Shown piece after piece: positions 5,762 to 11,706 of a DNA stretch of 12,940 bases (the first letter of the stretch is position 1; every line of letters starts with the position of its first letter). The position numbers and the translations under genes were made by a program. Below the pieces are notes generated by a model, which saw only the letters and a list, made by a program, of their open reading frames with translations, was not told where the DNA came from and searched no databases. The DNA comes from Bacteroidetes bacterium UBA4009. GTDB lineage: Bacteria; Bacteroidota; Bacteroidia; NS11-12g; UBA9320. The DNA lies in the NCBI GenBank assembly GCA_002384205.1, contig DGBH01000176.1:1-12940 (forward strand). The letters run 5' to 3'.

Positions 5762-6187
5762 TTATGCAGCCTCTTCTTCATAAGAAGCATAATCTACAAT
5801 TTGAGCTAAGCGTTTTGTAAGCTCACGACCATAATCAGTGAAAAGGATTCCTTTGTTCCAAACCCAGTGCTCAACATCTTGCCCGTGGTAGAACACTTCG
5901 CTTTGAGTCAACCAACGAAGAGCTGTTTCTTCATCACCAGCACCAAGCTCAATAGTCTTCTGGATAAGTGATTTGAATTCAGCCAAGTCTGCTTCTTGCT
6001 GTTCTTCTTCACGCTTCATCTCAGCTTCTGCCGCGTTAGCGCAAGAGTCTGCTTCTTTACGAAGTTGATCCATAGACATAGATTCAAAATCCATGAAACG
6101 TGGACGAATGCCATAAGCTTCTTTATAAGCATCCCAAATAAAGCTTTGAAGGTCATCCCGAGTAAGTTTGAAAATAGATACATCCAT
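5762..6187 (-). CDS. 141-residue phage protein with coiled-coil middle, function unknown
   Basis: Begins MDVSIFKLTRDDLQSFIWDA. After a helical N-terminus (FIWDAYKEAYGIRPRFMDF), residues about 38-75 are highly charged and alanine/glutamate-rich (EAEMKREEEQQEADLAEFK), likely a coiled coil or long helix. The C-terminus is aromatic (YHGQDVEHWVWNKGILFTDY) and ends in an acidic EEEAA. The first part resembles phage proteins with a 'W..YK..YGIRPR' motif that have no assigned function. It is the only gene directly behind P2, which argues for early expression. AAGGA lies about nine bases before the ATG at 6187. Confidence 0.82.
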   Translation of the reverse strand: MDVSIFKLTRDDLQSFIWDAYKEAYGIRPRFMDFESMSMDQLRKEADSCANAAEAEMKREEEQQEADLAEFKSLIQKTIELGAGDEETALRWLTQSEVFYHGQDVEHWVWNKGILFTDYGRELTKRLAQIVDYASYEEEAA

Positions 6188-6219
6188 AGTTATATTCCTT
6201 TGATTTACTTTATATAGCT

Positions 6220-6248
6220 ATTATACATCATTTAAGAACGAATGTCAA
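6220..6248 (-). promoter_or_regulatory. sigma70 promoter P2
   Basis: TTGACA (6248-6243) and TATAAT (6225-6220) with a 17-base spacer, both perfect. The -35 hexamer contains the TGA stop codon (6247-6245) of the 88-residue gene, so the promoter begins inside the preceding gene. The stretch 6195-6231, covering the leader and -10, is identical to 5673-5709 at P1. P2 lacks the TTATTTTC palindrome. Confidence 0.9.
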
Positions 6249-6511
6249 CATTTAATTTCTTTCCACAGTGTATTCATTAACTTTTCATCTGCAAGTTTAA
6301 TGAATTTCTTATGAGCTTCGAAGAAATGCGCGTACGAATTACTGCTTAGACCTTCTAAGTTAACAGCGTCAACACAGTCTTCTTCTAGCTTTTTACCCCA
6401 CATCCAGCAATTCTTATCGAAGCCTTCACTATCTTCATATAAGTCGTTAACTAGAACATATCCTTTATAATGAAAAGACTCAGCATAGCAAGTAATTTTT
6501 TCAGCCGGCAT
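6245..6511 (-). CDS. 88-residue phage protein, function unknown
   Basis: Begins MPAEKITCYAESFHYKGYVL; acidic and aromatic (YEDSEGFDKNCWMWGKKLEED), soluble, no known motif. The start at 6511 overlaps the end of the 62-residue gene by 11 bases; an in-frame codon at 6601 would require overlap with most of that gene and was rejected. Its stop lies within the -35 box of P2. The ribosome-binding site is weak (GGGAAA), so coupling to the upstream gene is likely. Confidence 0.68.
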   Translation of the reverse strand: MPAEKITCYAESFHYKGYVLVNDLYEDSEGFDKNCWMWGKKLEEDCVDAVNLEGLSSNSYAHFFEAHKKFIKLADEKLMNTLWKEIKC

Positions 6512-6689
6512 AGATTGTTTCCCATTTCTGAGGTTCATCAGAAAGTTGAATTGGATATCCATCTGCGTCCTTAACGCGCCAAACAAGTTCTGAAGAAACA
6601 TCTAGTGTTGCAGCAATTGCTAACGCAGGATACCCTTCATTAAGCATTTCACGAATTTCTAATACTAACTCCGACATCATCATAGCCAT
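6501..6689 (-). CDS. 62-residue putative helix-turn-helix protein
   Basis: Starts MAMMMSELVLEIREMLNEGY with AGAGGAAG upstream of the ATG at 6689. Residues 16-44 (LNEGYPALAIAATLDVSSEL followed by VWRVKDADG) have the spacing of a small helix-turn-helix: a helix, the alanine-x-x-leucine turn region, then 'VSSELVWRV' as a recognition helix. This suggests a small DNA-binding regulator, but the motif is short and could be a generic helical hairpin. It overlaps the next gene by 11 bases and follows the 87-residue gene after 11 bases, so all three are expected on the P3 transcript. Confidence 0.7.
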   Translation of the reverse strand: MAMMMSELVLEIREMLNEGYPALAIAATLDVSSELVWRVKDADGYPIQLSDEPQKWETIYAG

Positions 6690-6701
6690 ACGAACTTCCT
6701 C

Positions 6702-6965
6702 TTATTGTGTGTAACCAAGTTTCATAAATTCTTCAGCTTCTTTTTTACCAATACCAGAAGTCTTCAATACTTCATCAAGATTTTTTGGACCCCAAGGAGC
6801 ACCAAAGCGAGTAAGAGTGTCGCCAAAAGTACTCATACGATTTGTACGAGCAATACCTTCAGCATCTAAACCTTTCATAGGAGTGTTAACAGAAATATCC
6901 ATCAGTTTCCGACCAATGTTAGAAACGATAAGTTGGTTTTTAGTAACATCATATTGGCTTTTCAT
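6702..6965 (-). CDS. 87-residue phage protein, function unknown
   Basis: First gene after promoter P3. It begins MKSQYDVTKNQLIVSNIGRK; the C-terminal part (LDEVLKTSGIGKKEAEEFMK, residues 63-82) resembles a helix-hairpin-helix with a central GIG, a pattern often used for non-specific DNA contact. One such motif is weak evidence. No membrane or cysteine features. AGGATAT precedes the ATG at 6965. Likely expressed early. Confidence 0.78.
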   Translation of the reverse strand: MKSQYDVTKNQLIVSNIGRKLMDISVNTPMKGLDAEGIARTNRMSTFGDTLTRFGAPWGPKNLDEVLKTSGIGKKEAEEFMKLGYTQ

Positions 6966-7000
6966 ATTTTATATCCTGTATATTGCGATTTGTTAAGACT

Positions 7001-7029
7001 ATTATAACATAGTATGATAAGGCTGTCAA
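7001..7029 (-). promoter_or_regulatory. sigma70 promoter P3
   Basis: TTGACA (7029-7024) and TATAAT (7006-7001), 17-base spacer, both perfect. The spacer and leader differ from P1, P2 and P4, but the sequence directly upstream of the -35 (GAAAATAACTG) is the same as at P1 and P4. It drives the 87-, 62- and 88-residue genes. Confidence 0.92.
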
Positions 7030-7064
7030 CAGTTATTTTCAGTTATTTTCAAATAATTGTTGAC
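7025..7064. repeat. Tandem decamer and inverted repeat upstream of P3
   Basis: AGTTATTTTC occurs twice in tandem (7031-7040 and 7041-7050). GTCAACAGTT (7025-7034) and AATTGTTGAC (7055-7064) form an inverted repeat matching at 9 of 10 positions, so a second TTGAC box faces the other way. No -10 hexamer accompanies this second box on the plus strand. The region 7065-7081 shows nothing else. Confidence 0.75.
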
Positions 7065-7081
7065 TCACCTGCTAACACTGG

Positions 7082-7300
7082 TCACGCTTCTTCGATTGTG
7101 ATTTTGTACTCCTTACCGTTGATGTCAGTGACCAGAATGGTCTTCTTAGTGGACATGAAGTAACCCTCAGTAGGATGAAGATCCATCTTAGGGTTACCCA
7201 CATAATCTAGTATGGCCGTTCCAGTGCCCTCTAAGGCACGACTGTCGGCCTTCAGAAGTACCTTGATAGTGTCTGCAATGTAATCACAATATGCTAACAT
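7082..7300 (-). CDS. 72-residue phage protein, function unknown
   Basis: Begins MLAYCDYIADTIKVLLKADS and ends in a strand-rich segment (KKTILVTDINGKEYKITIEE). The first half is helical, the second looks like a small beta sheet. Its ATG at 7300 comes one base after the stop of the 125-residue gene, so it is expected on the P4 transcript and coupled. Base composition is visibly more GC-rich than the neighbours (for example around 7215-7260), which may indicate a different origin. No domain recognised. Confidence 0.72.
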   Translation of the reverse strand: MLAYCDYIADTIKVLLKADSRALEGTGTAILDYVGNPKMDLHPTEGYFMSTKKTILVTDINGKEYKITIEEA

Positions 7301-7301
7301 G

Positions 7302-7679
7302 TTATGCTACCGCCATTTTAGGGTTGAAAGAGAATGCTACGAAACCAACCGGAGCTACTACTGCGATCTGACCTTCTTCGTCAACGATAACGTCGCTAAC
7401 TGAAAGAGAAGACATGCGTGATAAACGTTCGATCTTGTCTTCTGGGCCAATGTTGCCAATTTCAAAGACTTGGTTTATGTCTGAAGCTTCGATGTTAGAA
7501 ACGTGAGTGTAGAAACCGTTGTCCCAAGCGTCTGAAGCCAATCCGCCGATTTTGCCACCGCTGAAATCCATCGTCATATCCATCTTAGCTACATGAGCTG
7601 GTACTGCCATATGACCCTTTGCGTTGATAAGGTCGTACTGAGCTTCTGATAATTGGATCTGGTAGATTGCGTATTTCAT
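7302..7679 (-). CDS. 125-residue conserved-looking phage protein, function unknown
   Basis: First gene behind P4. It begins MKYAIYQIQLSEAQYDLINA, continues with GKIGGLASDAWDNGFYTHVS and EIGNIGPEDKIERLSRM, and ends in hydrophobic strands (IAVVAPVGFVAFSFNP). It resembles phage proteins of similar length with 'YTHVSNIEA..L..VFE.GNIGPE.KIERL' motifs that remain uncharacterised. It is soluble, with mixed alpha/beta character. AAAGGAAC lies upstream of the ATG at 7679. The strong promoter implies abundant early expression. Confidence 0.85.
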   Translation of the reverse strand: MKYAIYQIQLSEAQYDLINAKGHMAVPAHVAKMDMTMDFSGGKIGGLASDAWDNGFYTHVSNIEASDINQVFEIGNIGPEDKIERLSRMSSLSVSDVIVDEEGQIAVVAPVGFVAFSFNPKMAVA

Positions 7680-7707
7680 GGTTGTTCCTTTATTTGTTTA
7701 TATAGCT

Positions 7708-7736
7708 ATTATACATCATCTGATAGTGAATGTCAA
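7708..7736 (-). promoter_or_regulatory. sigma70 promoter P4
   Basis: TTGACA (7736-7731) and TATAAT (7713-7708), 17-base spacer, both perfect. The 52 bases 7697-7748 are identical to 5687-5738 at P1, including the whole promoter. It drives the 125- and 72-residue genes. Confidence 0.92.
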
Positions 7737-7739
7737 CAG

Positions 7740-7764
7740 TTATTTTCAAATTAAATGAAAATAA
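7740..7764. repeat. AT-rich palindrome upstream of P4 (centre reversed relative to P1)
   Basis: Arms TTATTTTC (7740-7747) and GAAAATAA (7757-7764) flank AAATTAAAT, the exact reverse complement of the P1 centre ATTTAATTT. The whole 25-base element is therefore the reverse complement of 5730-5754, although the flanking promoter has the same orientation in both places. It lies between the QueC-like stop (7803) and P4. Confidence 0.85.
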
Positions 7765-7802
7765 ATTGCTAATCAAATCATTGGCTTAGAAAAAAGTTCA
7801 AA

Positions 7803-8372
7803 TTATTTTAGCTGGTCATAGGCCCACTGCTTCTCTCTGCACCACCAGCATGTACCACAATGGCCTACTGGTTGTGTTGTACATGACTGAGTTCCAGATA
7901 GATCTATACCGAGATCTTTAGCCAGCCAAATGATATGATATTTGTACAGATGTAAGAAAGGGGTGATTAGTACATCAGAATCTATTCTCCAAGGACGTGG
8001 TGGCTCATTTTCCTCTTGAAATTCTGGAAAGTACTTGTAATGAGGAACTTGGTTTACGCCCGTATATAGCTGGTTTAAGCCATATTCTCTAACAAGCACT
8101 TTTAAACCATTCTTAACTGGCGTAGGATCTTCTGGCATAGTTGGCAACACTATAATATCATCTCTTCCAGTTAGCTTATATACGGTTTCTACATCATCAA
8201 CACCGCTTGGTGTTTCAAAGGTATAAATAATTATGTTATCTTTGTTTGGTAACAAGTTGTATAGAACCCAGCTATCAATTCCGCCAGACATAGCGATACC
8301 TATTTTATCACCCTTAGGATCAATTGTAATGACTCTTTGATCCCATTTTGGGCCCACTATATATTGTTTCAT
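7803..8372 (-). CDS. QueC-like PP-loop ATPase (7-cyano-7-deazaguanine synthase family)
   Basis: A 189-residue N-type ATP-pyrophosphatase. The PP-loop SGGIDS is at 29-34 within GIAMSGGIDSWVLY. A TPFLHLYKYHIIWLAKDLGI segment (138-156, plus one) corresponds to the QueC 'TPF..L.K..I..L...LG' block, and the C-terminus has C164, C172, C175 and C178 (CX7CX2CX2C), close to the CX8CX2CX2C zinc site of QueC. QueC turns 7-carboxy-7-deazaguanine into preQ0, used for queuosine and, in some phages, for 7-deazaguanine DNA bases. The protein is shorter than cellular QueC (about 220-230). No queD, queE, folE or DNA-inserting transglycosylase is in this window, so the substrate is open; other PP-loop amidotransfer or adenylation roles are possible. 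The start at 8372 has only a distant GGAGA. It is divergent from the sulfotransferase-like gene. Confidence 0.78.
   Translation of the reverse strand: MKQYIVGPKWDQRVITIDPKGDKIGIAMSGGIDSWVLYNLLPNKDNIIIYTFETPSGVDDVETVYKLTGRDDIIVLPTMPEDPTPVKNGLKVLVREYGLNQLYTGVNQVPHYKYFPEFQEENEPPRPWRIDSDVLITPFLHLYKYHIIWLAKDLGIDLSGTQSCTTQPVGHCGTCWWCREKQWAYDQLK
8337..8365 (+). promoter_or_regulatory. Candidate promoter for the plus-strand gene
   Basis: TTGATC (8337-8342) and TATATT (8360-8365) are 17 bases apart on the plus strand and would start transcription near 8372, just before the GAGGG ribosome-binding site. It lies inside the 5' end of the QueC-like gene. The hexamers are imperfect, so this is tentative. 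Confidence 0.35.
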
Positions 8373-8381
8373 GAGGGTATA

Positions 8382-9218
8382 ATGTCTCCATTCTTTTTAA
8401 GTCCACCGAGAACAAGAAGTACAGTATTGTACGAGCTCACTGCAAACTACGTTAAGCAAAAATACGGATTACTAGAAATAAAAAATCATAGTGAATTATT
8501 TTTGCAATTTAATTCTAGTGTAGTTGTAACCAATCACAGAGTCAACCAAACATTCCCAACTGAAATGATACCGTTGGTTTATGATGATTGCATCCATATG
8601 CATTTTATTTATCCATACATGTTTAAAAATCTTAAGGAAAGAAATCTACATAAGCTTGATGTACTAAGACAAGAAAAAGAGAATGGTAGAAACTATCATA
8701 TCAAAGGTACTTTGCAAGTAAGCGAAACACCTAAAGAAATAATTGAATTCTTTAGTGACAGACATTTTGTGATTACAAAAAGAAGGAATACTTTAGACCA
8801 GCTTCTTAGTCTTTTATATGCAAAGGAAACAAGACAATTCACAGTAAGGCAGCTAGACAATAGCATGCGCACTCATGCTGAAAATCTATCCAACGGAGTT
8901 GTTATCAGTGATTATGAAGAAGTTGCAAGAGCAGTTATTAAACAGAGTCAAGCCATCTATAATTTAGAAAGTGTTATACACGATAAAGGCTTGACTTGCA
9001 GTGTTGTATATTACGAAGATTTAAACACAACCGAAAAAATATTTACTGCTTTGAGTACAATATTAGATGACGCATCATGGCATCATTCATTACCAAACGA
9101 TTATGAAAACAATCTGGTAATAGATATGAAGATGGATTATTCTAAAGCTATTGTAAATTACGAAGAGGTAAAATCTAAATTATTAGATCTTATAGAAGAA
9201 TATCAGTTTTATGTTTAA
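8382..9218 (+). CDS. Sulfotransferase-like protein
   Basis: The only plus-strand gene: 278 residues. The N-terminal SPPRTRSTVLYEL (7-19) matches the 5'-phosphosulfate-binding loop of PAPS-dependent sulfotransferases ('PPRSGST'), and FVITKRRNTLDQLLSLLYAK (129-148) has the arginine...serine arrangement of the 3'-phosphate-binding block (R134/R135, S143). A strand ending VVYYEDL (208-214) resembles the 'YEDL' seen after the core in this superfamily. This supports a PAPS-dependent transferase, acceptor unknown; a carbohydrate or a protein is possible. ATG at 8382 was chosen over an in-frame codon at 8337 because GAGGG lies five bases upstream and it avoids overlap with the QueC-like start. The gene is more AT-rich than several neighbours, and its orientation suggests later acquisition. 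Confidence 0.62.
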   Translation: MSPFFLSPPRTRSTVLYELTANYVKQKYGLLEIKNHSELFLQFNSSVVVTNHRVNQTFPTEMIPLVYDDCIHMHFIYPYMFKNLKERNLHKLDVLRQEKENGRNYHIKGTLQVSETPKEIIEFFSDRHFVITKRRNTLDQLLSLLYAKETRQFTVRQLDNSMRTHAENLSNGVVISDYEEVARAVIKQSQAIYNLESVIHDKGLTCSVVYYEDLNTTEKIFTALSTILDDASWHHSLPNDYENNLVIDMKMDYSKAIVNYEEVKSKLLDLIEEYQFYV

Positions 9219-9532
9219 ATTACTTCAGTAGTTTCTGGTGAACAAATCCAACCAGCTTCTTCGAACGAAATTTTATTAGGGCCTTCTCCAGGCCAGCTTG
9301 CTTTATAAGAATTAAAATTAGCTTCACTTAACCAAGTTCTGTTTATAGTAACTGTTTGAGTGCTCAAATCAAACCAAACATCAGCAGTAAATTCGCCTGC
9401 AACATTACGAGTATCGAGTTCTTCTTTTTGCGCAACATCTACAAGTGCAGCATTCATTGAAGCCAAAGCTTGGTCAATGCTAGTAAAGCTTGCTGCTGAA
9501 TTTGTAAAAACTACGGTTTGTTTAATAGCCAT
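9215..9532 (-). CDS. 105-residue protein, function unknown
   Basis: Begins MAIKQTVVFTNSAASFTSID; residues 48-66 (FTADVWFDLSTQTVTINRT) look like a beta hairpin, and the end is FEEAGWICSPETTEVI. No signal peptide, membrane segment or known motif. The start at 9532 is supported by GAGGAG about nine bases upstream and by a TAATG overlap with the hydroxylase-like gene stop; an in-frame codon at 9568 was rejected. Last gene of the oxidative run; its TAA overlaps the stop of the plus-strand gene in a shared TTAA. Confidence 0.78.
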   Translation of the reverse strand: MAIKQTVVFTNSAASFTSIDQALASMNAALVDVAQKEELDTRNVAGEFTADVWFDLSTQTVTINRTWLSEANFNSYKASWPGEGPNKISFEEAGWICSPETTEVI

Positions 9533-10383
9533 TATACGTTCTCCTCGGCATATAGATTGTGTGCACACGATGCTTCTTCAGGGATGGTGTACTCATCCAA
9601 ATATTGTTCATTAGCTTCTAGAATACCGTTTTGGCCGGTGACCACGACAACTAGATGAACTCTGTCTACGTCACTATTATTTTTAACCCAGTGTTCGTAT
9701 GCTTGATTCAAGAACCAAACACTACCATCTGCTGGCATATGTAACTCAACGGTTCTCTTTTTACCTTTTGTCCCAATCACTACATCTTCGTGTGTAATTA
9801 GTGGAATATGAATTCTTACGGCTTTATCAGTGTTAATATCAAGGTGCGGTTTAATTTCTTCGCCAGCTTTAAGTACAGCATAACGAGTACGAGCAACATG
9901 CCCAATGTTTTGTTCAATCATATCTAATACTTCAGCAACATAACCTGTACAGAATTTATTACGCTTATCATACATCTTTTCATCTGCAATAGGAGTATAG
10001 TCTGGGTGTGATGGATCACTAATTTTTTCCATGCGGCGTGCAAATTTACGTGGATCCATACCTTCTTCTGCAAGTTTAGCAGCAAGATTTTTATTGTGCA
10101 CGTTAGGATCACCGTTAAACTCTGTTAAGCAAAGCATCTTATAAGCTTCACCACCGTCAGCAACAAGCTTGCCTTCACGTTCAGCTTTTTCTTCGTCTGT
10201 AAGAAAATACTCTAACAACACTCGACGCACTACTAAACCATCTTCGGTATTGCTACCGTAACTTAGTCCATTATATTTAGACCAATCATCATAGCCAAGT
10301 TCAAAGAACTCGTTTCTCAATTTATCGATATCAATCTTAAAATTAAGTTTAGCCATTAATGGTAGGTGTTGTCTTTTAAGCAT
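9532..10383 (-). CDS. 2-oxoglutarate/Fe(II) oxygenase, aspartyl/asparaginyl beta-hydroxylase-like
   Basis: A 283-residue protein whose C-terminal half has the jelly-roll signature of the Asp/Asn beta-hydroxylase family: RTRYAVLKAGEEIKPHLDIN (165-184) with H180 and D182 as iron ligands, VRIHIPL (189-195), then EHWVKNNSDVDRVHLVVVVT with H231 as third ligand and R241 for 2-oxoglutarate. The N-terminal 150 residues are a helical, phage-specific region without a recognised domain. The family hydroxylates free or protein-bound amino acids; the target is unknown. The start at 10383 has GAGAGA nine bases upstream and overlaps the dehydrogenase stop by eight bases; the alternative ATG at 10356 has no ribosome-binding site. 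It is part of a coupled run with a desaturase and a TauD-like enzyme. Confidence 0.85.
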   Translation of the reverse strand: MLKRQHLPLMAKLNFKIDIDKLRNEFFELGYDDWSKYNGLSYGSNTEDGLVVRRVLLEYFLTDEEKAEREGKLVADGGEAYKMLCLTEFNGDPNVHNKNLAAKLAEEGMDPRKFARRMEKISDPSHPDYTPIADEKMYDKRNKFCTGYVAEVLDMIEQNIGHVARTRYAVLKAGEEIKPHLDINTDKAVRIHIPLITHEDVVIGTKGKKRTVELHMPADGSVWFLNQAYEHWVKNNSDVDRVHLVVVVTGQNGILEANEQYLDEYTIPEEASCAHNLYAEENV

Positions 10384-10930
10384 GATGTGTAATCTCTCTA
10401 AATTTATATTTGTTTTGAATCATAAAAATAATAGTCTTTGCACATTCTTTAGGATCCATTATACGTTTCAATACTTCTTCTATCTTTTCTTTAGGCCAAT
10501 CTTCGCAGCCTTTCCGAGCCAATGGAGTATCTACAAATCCAGGATTGTAAACCATACTGCGACAAACTAAATCATTTTCTGCAATCCAAAAGCTGTATGT
10601 CTCTAAAGCTTTCTTAGCTACGTTATAGTTCAAACGAGTTAGTGGTCTACCCTGTTGGTTATCTTTACCCCAACTACCTATATTTATTATCGTTTTGCTT
10701 TTATTTTGCCATTCGTTGTACACTGCTTCTAATATGTTTAGTTGACCGGTTTTATGATATGAATTATTAATGAATACATCACAATCAAAAATTTGAGAAT
10801 AAAGCCTTTCATCAGATATATCAAAACCAGTTCTTCGGCTTCCACCAATTACATTGTACCCTTGCTCTTTTAATAATTCAAAAGTTGCTAAACCAATTCC
10901 ACTTGTATGTCCTGTTATAAAGACTTTCAT
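10376..10930 (-). CDS. Short-chain dehydrogenase/reductase
   Basis: A 184-residue NAD(P)-dependent oxidoreductase of the SDR superfamily, shorter than the usual 240-250. The cofactor motif TGHTSGIG (6-13) is intact, followed by a FDISD aspartate block, FINNS (equivalent to NNAG), the catalytic serine in NIGSWG, the YNVAK motif (Y and K catalytic) and a YNPGFVDTPLA segment equivalent to 'PG.V.T.'. It should therefore be active, with a reduced C-terminal substrate region. The ATG at 10930 overlaps the desaturase TGA (ATGA) and its stop overlaps the following start. The substrate is unknown. Closely coupled position suggests it acts on a product or substrate of the neighbouring oxygenases or desaturase, which is inference. 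Confidence 0.9.
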   Translation of the reverse strand: MKVFITGHTSGIGLATFELLKEQGYNVIGGSRRTGFDISDERLYSQIFDCDVFINNSYHKTGQLNILEAVYNEWQNKSKTIINIGSWGKDNQQGRPLTRLNYNVAKKALETYSFWIAENDLVCRSMVYNPGFVDTPLARKGCEDWPKEKIEEVLKRIMDPKECAKTIIFMIQNKYKFREITHHA

Positions 10931-11706
10931 TTTATAAACACTTTTTCAATTAAAAACCCAGTTAAATCTAATTCCCACCAATGTTCTTTATAACTATATT
11001 TACCCGGATTATGGTGGTGATTGTTATGAAGAGTTTCACCAAGACAAAAAGTAATCATATTAACAAATACACTATTATAGCTGTTGTCTTTTGTTGCGTG
11101 ATTTTTATAACCATCAAATACGGGTACACCATGCCCAAAAGTATTTTGTAATCCAAAAACAAATCGAACCATAAAAATTGGTAGAAAATACATATTAAGT
11201 ATGAGTATTGGATTAATCAACCCAAGAATAACAACATAAAGAATAATATTTGGCCAATACCAATCATAAAAGAATTTTACTGCAGGATCTCTCATCATAA
11301 TTACAATATCACGAGTCTTTATATCCTTATAGCTTCCAAGATCTTGAATGGCATGAAAGGCTTTCCAAAATCCTACAAATGTTGGCGAGATTGGATCATC
11401 TTCAGTATCAGAGTTTTTATGATGAGACCTGTGGTATGGTACCCAATGAGAAATAGAACCCTGTGTAGAAAGAGTGCCAAGCAAAGCAAGAATCCAATGC
11501 CTTATTTTGCCGGTCTTAAATGATTGATGACAAAAATATCTATGCAAGGCTGCACTTGACCCCAAAGAAGTCAGCAGTACTAATCCAATTAAAAATGCCG
11601 GCAAACTAAAAGTTGATGGAAAGACAAGAACAAACGGAATAGAAAGCCACGCAAGGTAATGGATAGATTTTACTAGTTTAAAACTGTGGTATGCTTTAAT
11701 CTTCAT
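10927..11706 (-). CDS. Fatty-acid desaturase (three-histidine-box, acyl-CoA/acyl-lipid type)
   Basis: A 259-residue integral membrane di-iron enzyme that would introduce a double bond into an acyl chain using O2 and reduced ferredoxin or another donor. The three histidine boxes are intact: HRYFCH (55-60), HRSHH (92-96) and HNNHH (227-231), in the arrangement of delta-9 acyl-CoA/acyl-lipid desaturases. Hydrophobic segments near 14-50 and 150-182 would form paired membrane helices between the boxes. It is shorter than most bacterial homologues (around 300 or more) but contains all ligand residues. It begins in an 11-base overlap with the TauD-like gene and ends in an ATGA overlap with the dehydrogenase. 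The ferredoxin encoded at 2211-2540 is a possible donor. Substrate could be host membrane lipid. Confidence 0.92.
   Translation of the reverse strand: MKIKAYHSFKLVKSIHYLAWLSIPFVLVFPSTFSLPAFLIGLVLLTSLGSSAALHRYFCHQSFKTGKIRHWILALLGTLSTQGSISHWVPYHRSHHKNSDTEDDPISPTFVGFWKAFHAIQDLGSYKDIKTRDIVIMMRDPAVKFFYDWYWPNIILYVVILGLINPILILNMYFLPIFMVRFVFGLQNTFGHGVPVFDGYKNHATKDNSYNSVFVNMITFCLGETLHNNHHHNPGKYSYKEHWWELDLTGFLIEKVFIK

Noticed and set aside
6512..6601. Longer start for the 88-residue protein
   Set aside because: Would nearly fully overlap the 62-residue gene, which has a better ribosome-binding site and start.
7058..7081. Divergent plus-strand promoter from the TTGACT box at 7060
   Set aside because: No plausible -10 hexamer lies 15-19 bases downstream and no plus-strand gene follows.
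7765..7802. Rho-independent terminator after the QueC-like gene
   Set aside because: There is a T-run on the minus strand but no GC-rich stem in front of it; the nearby palindrome is wholly AT-rich and followed by a promoter.
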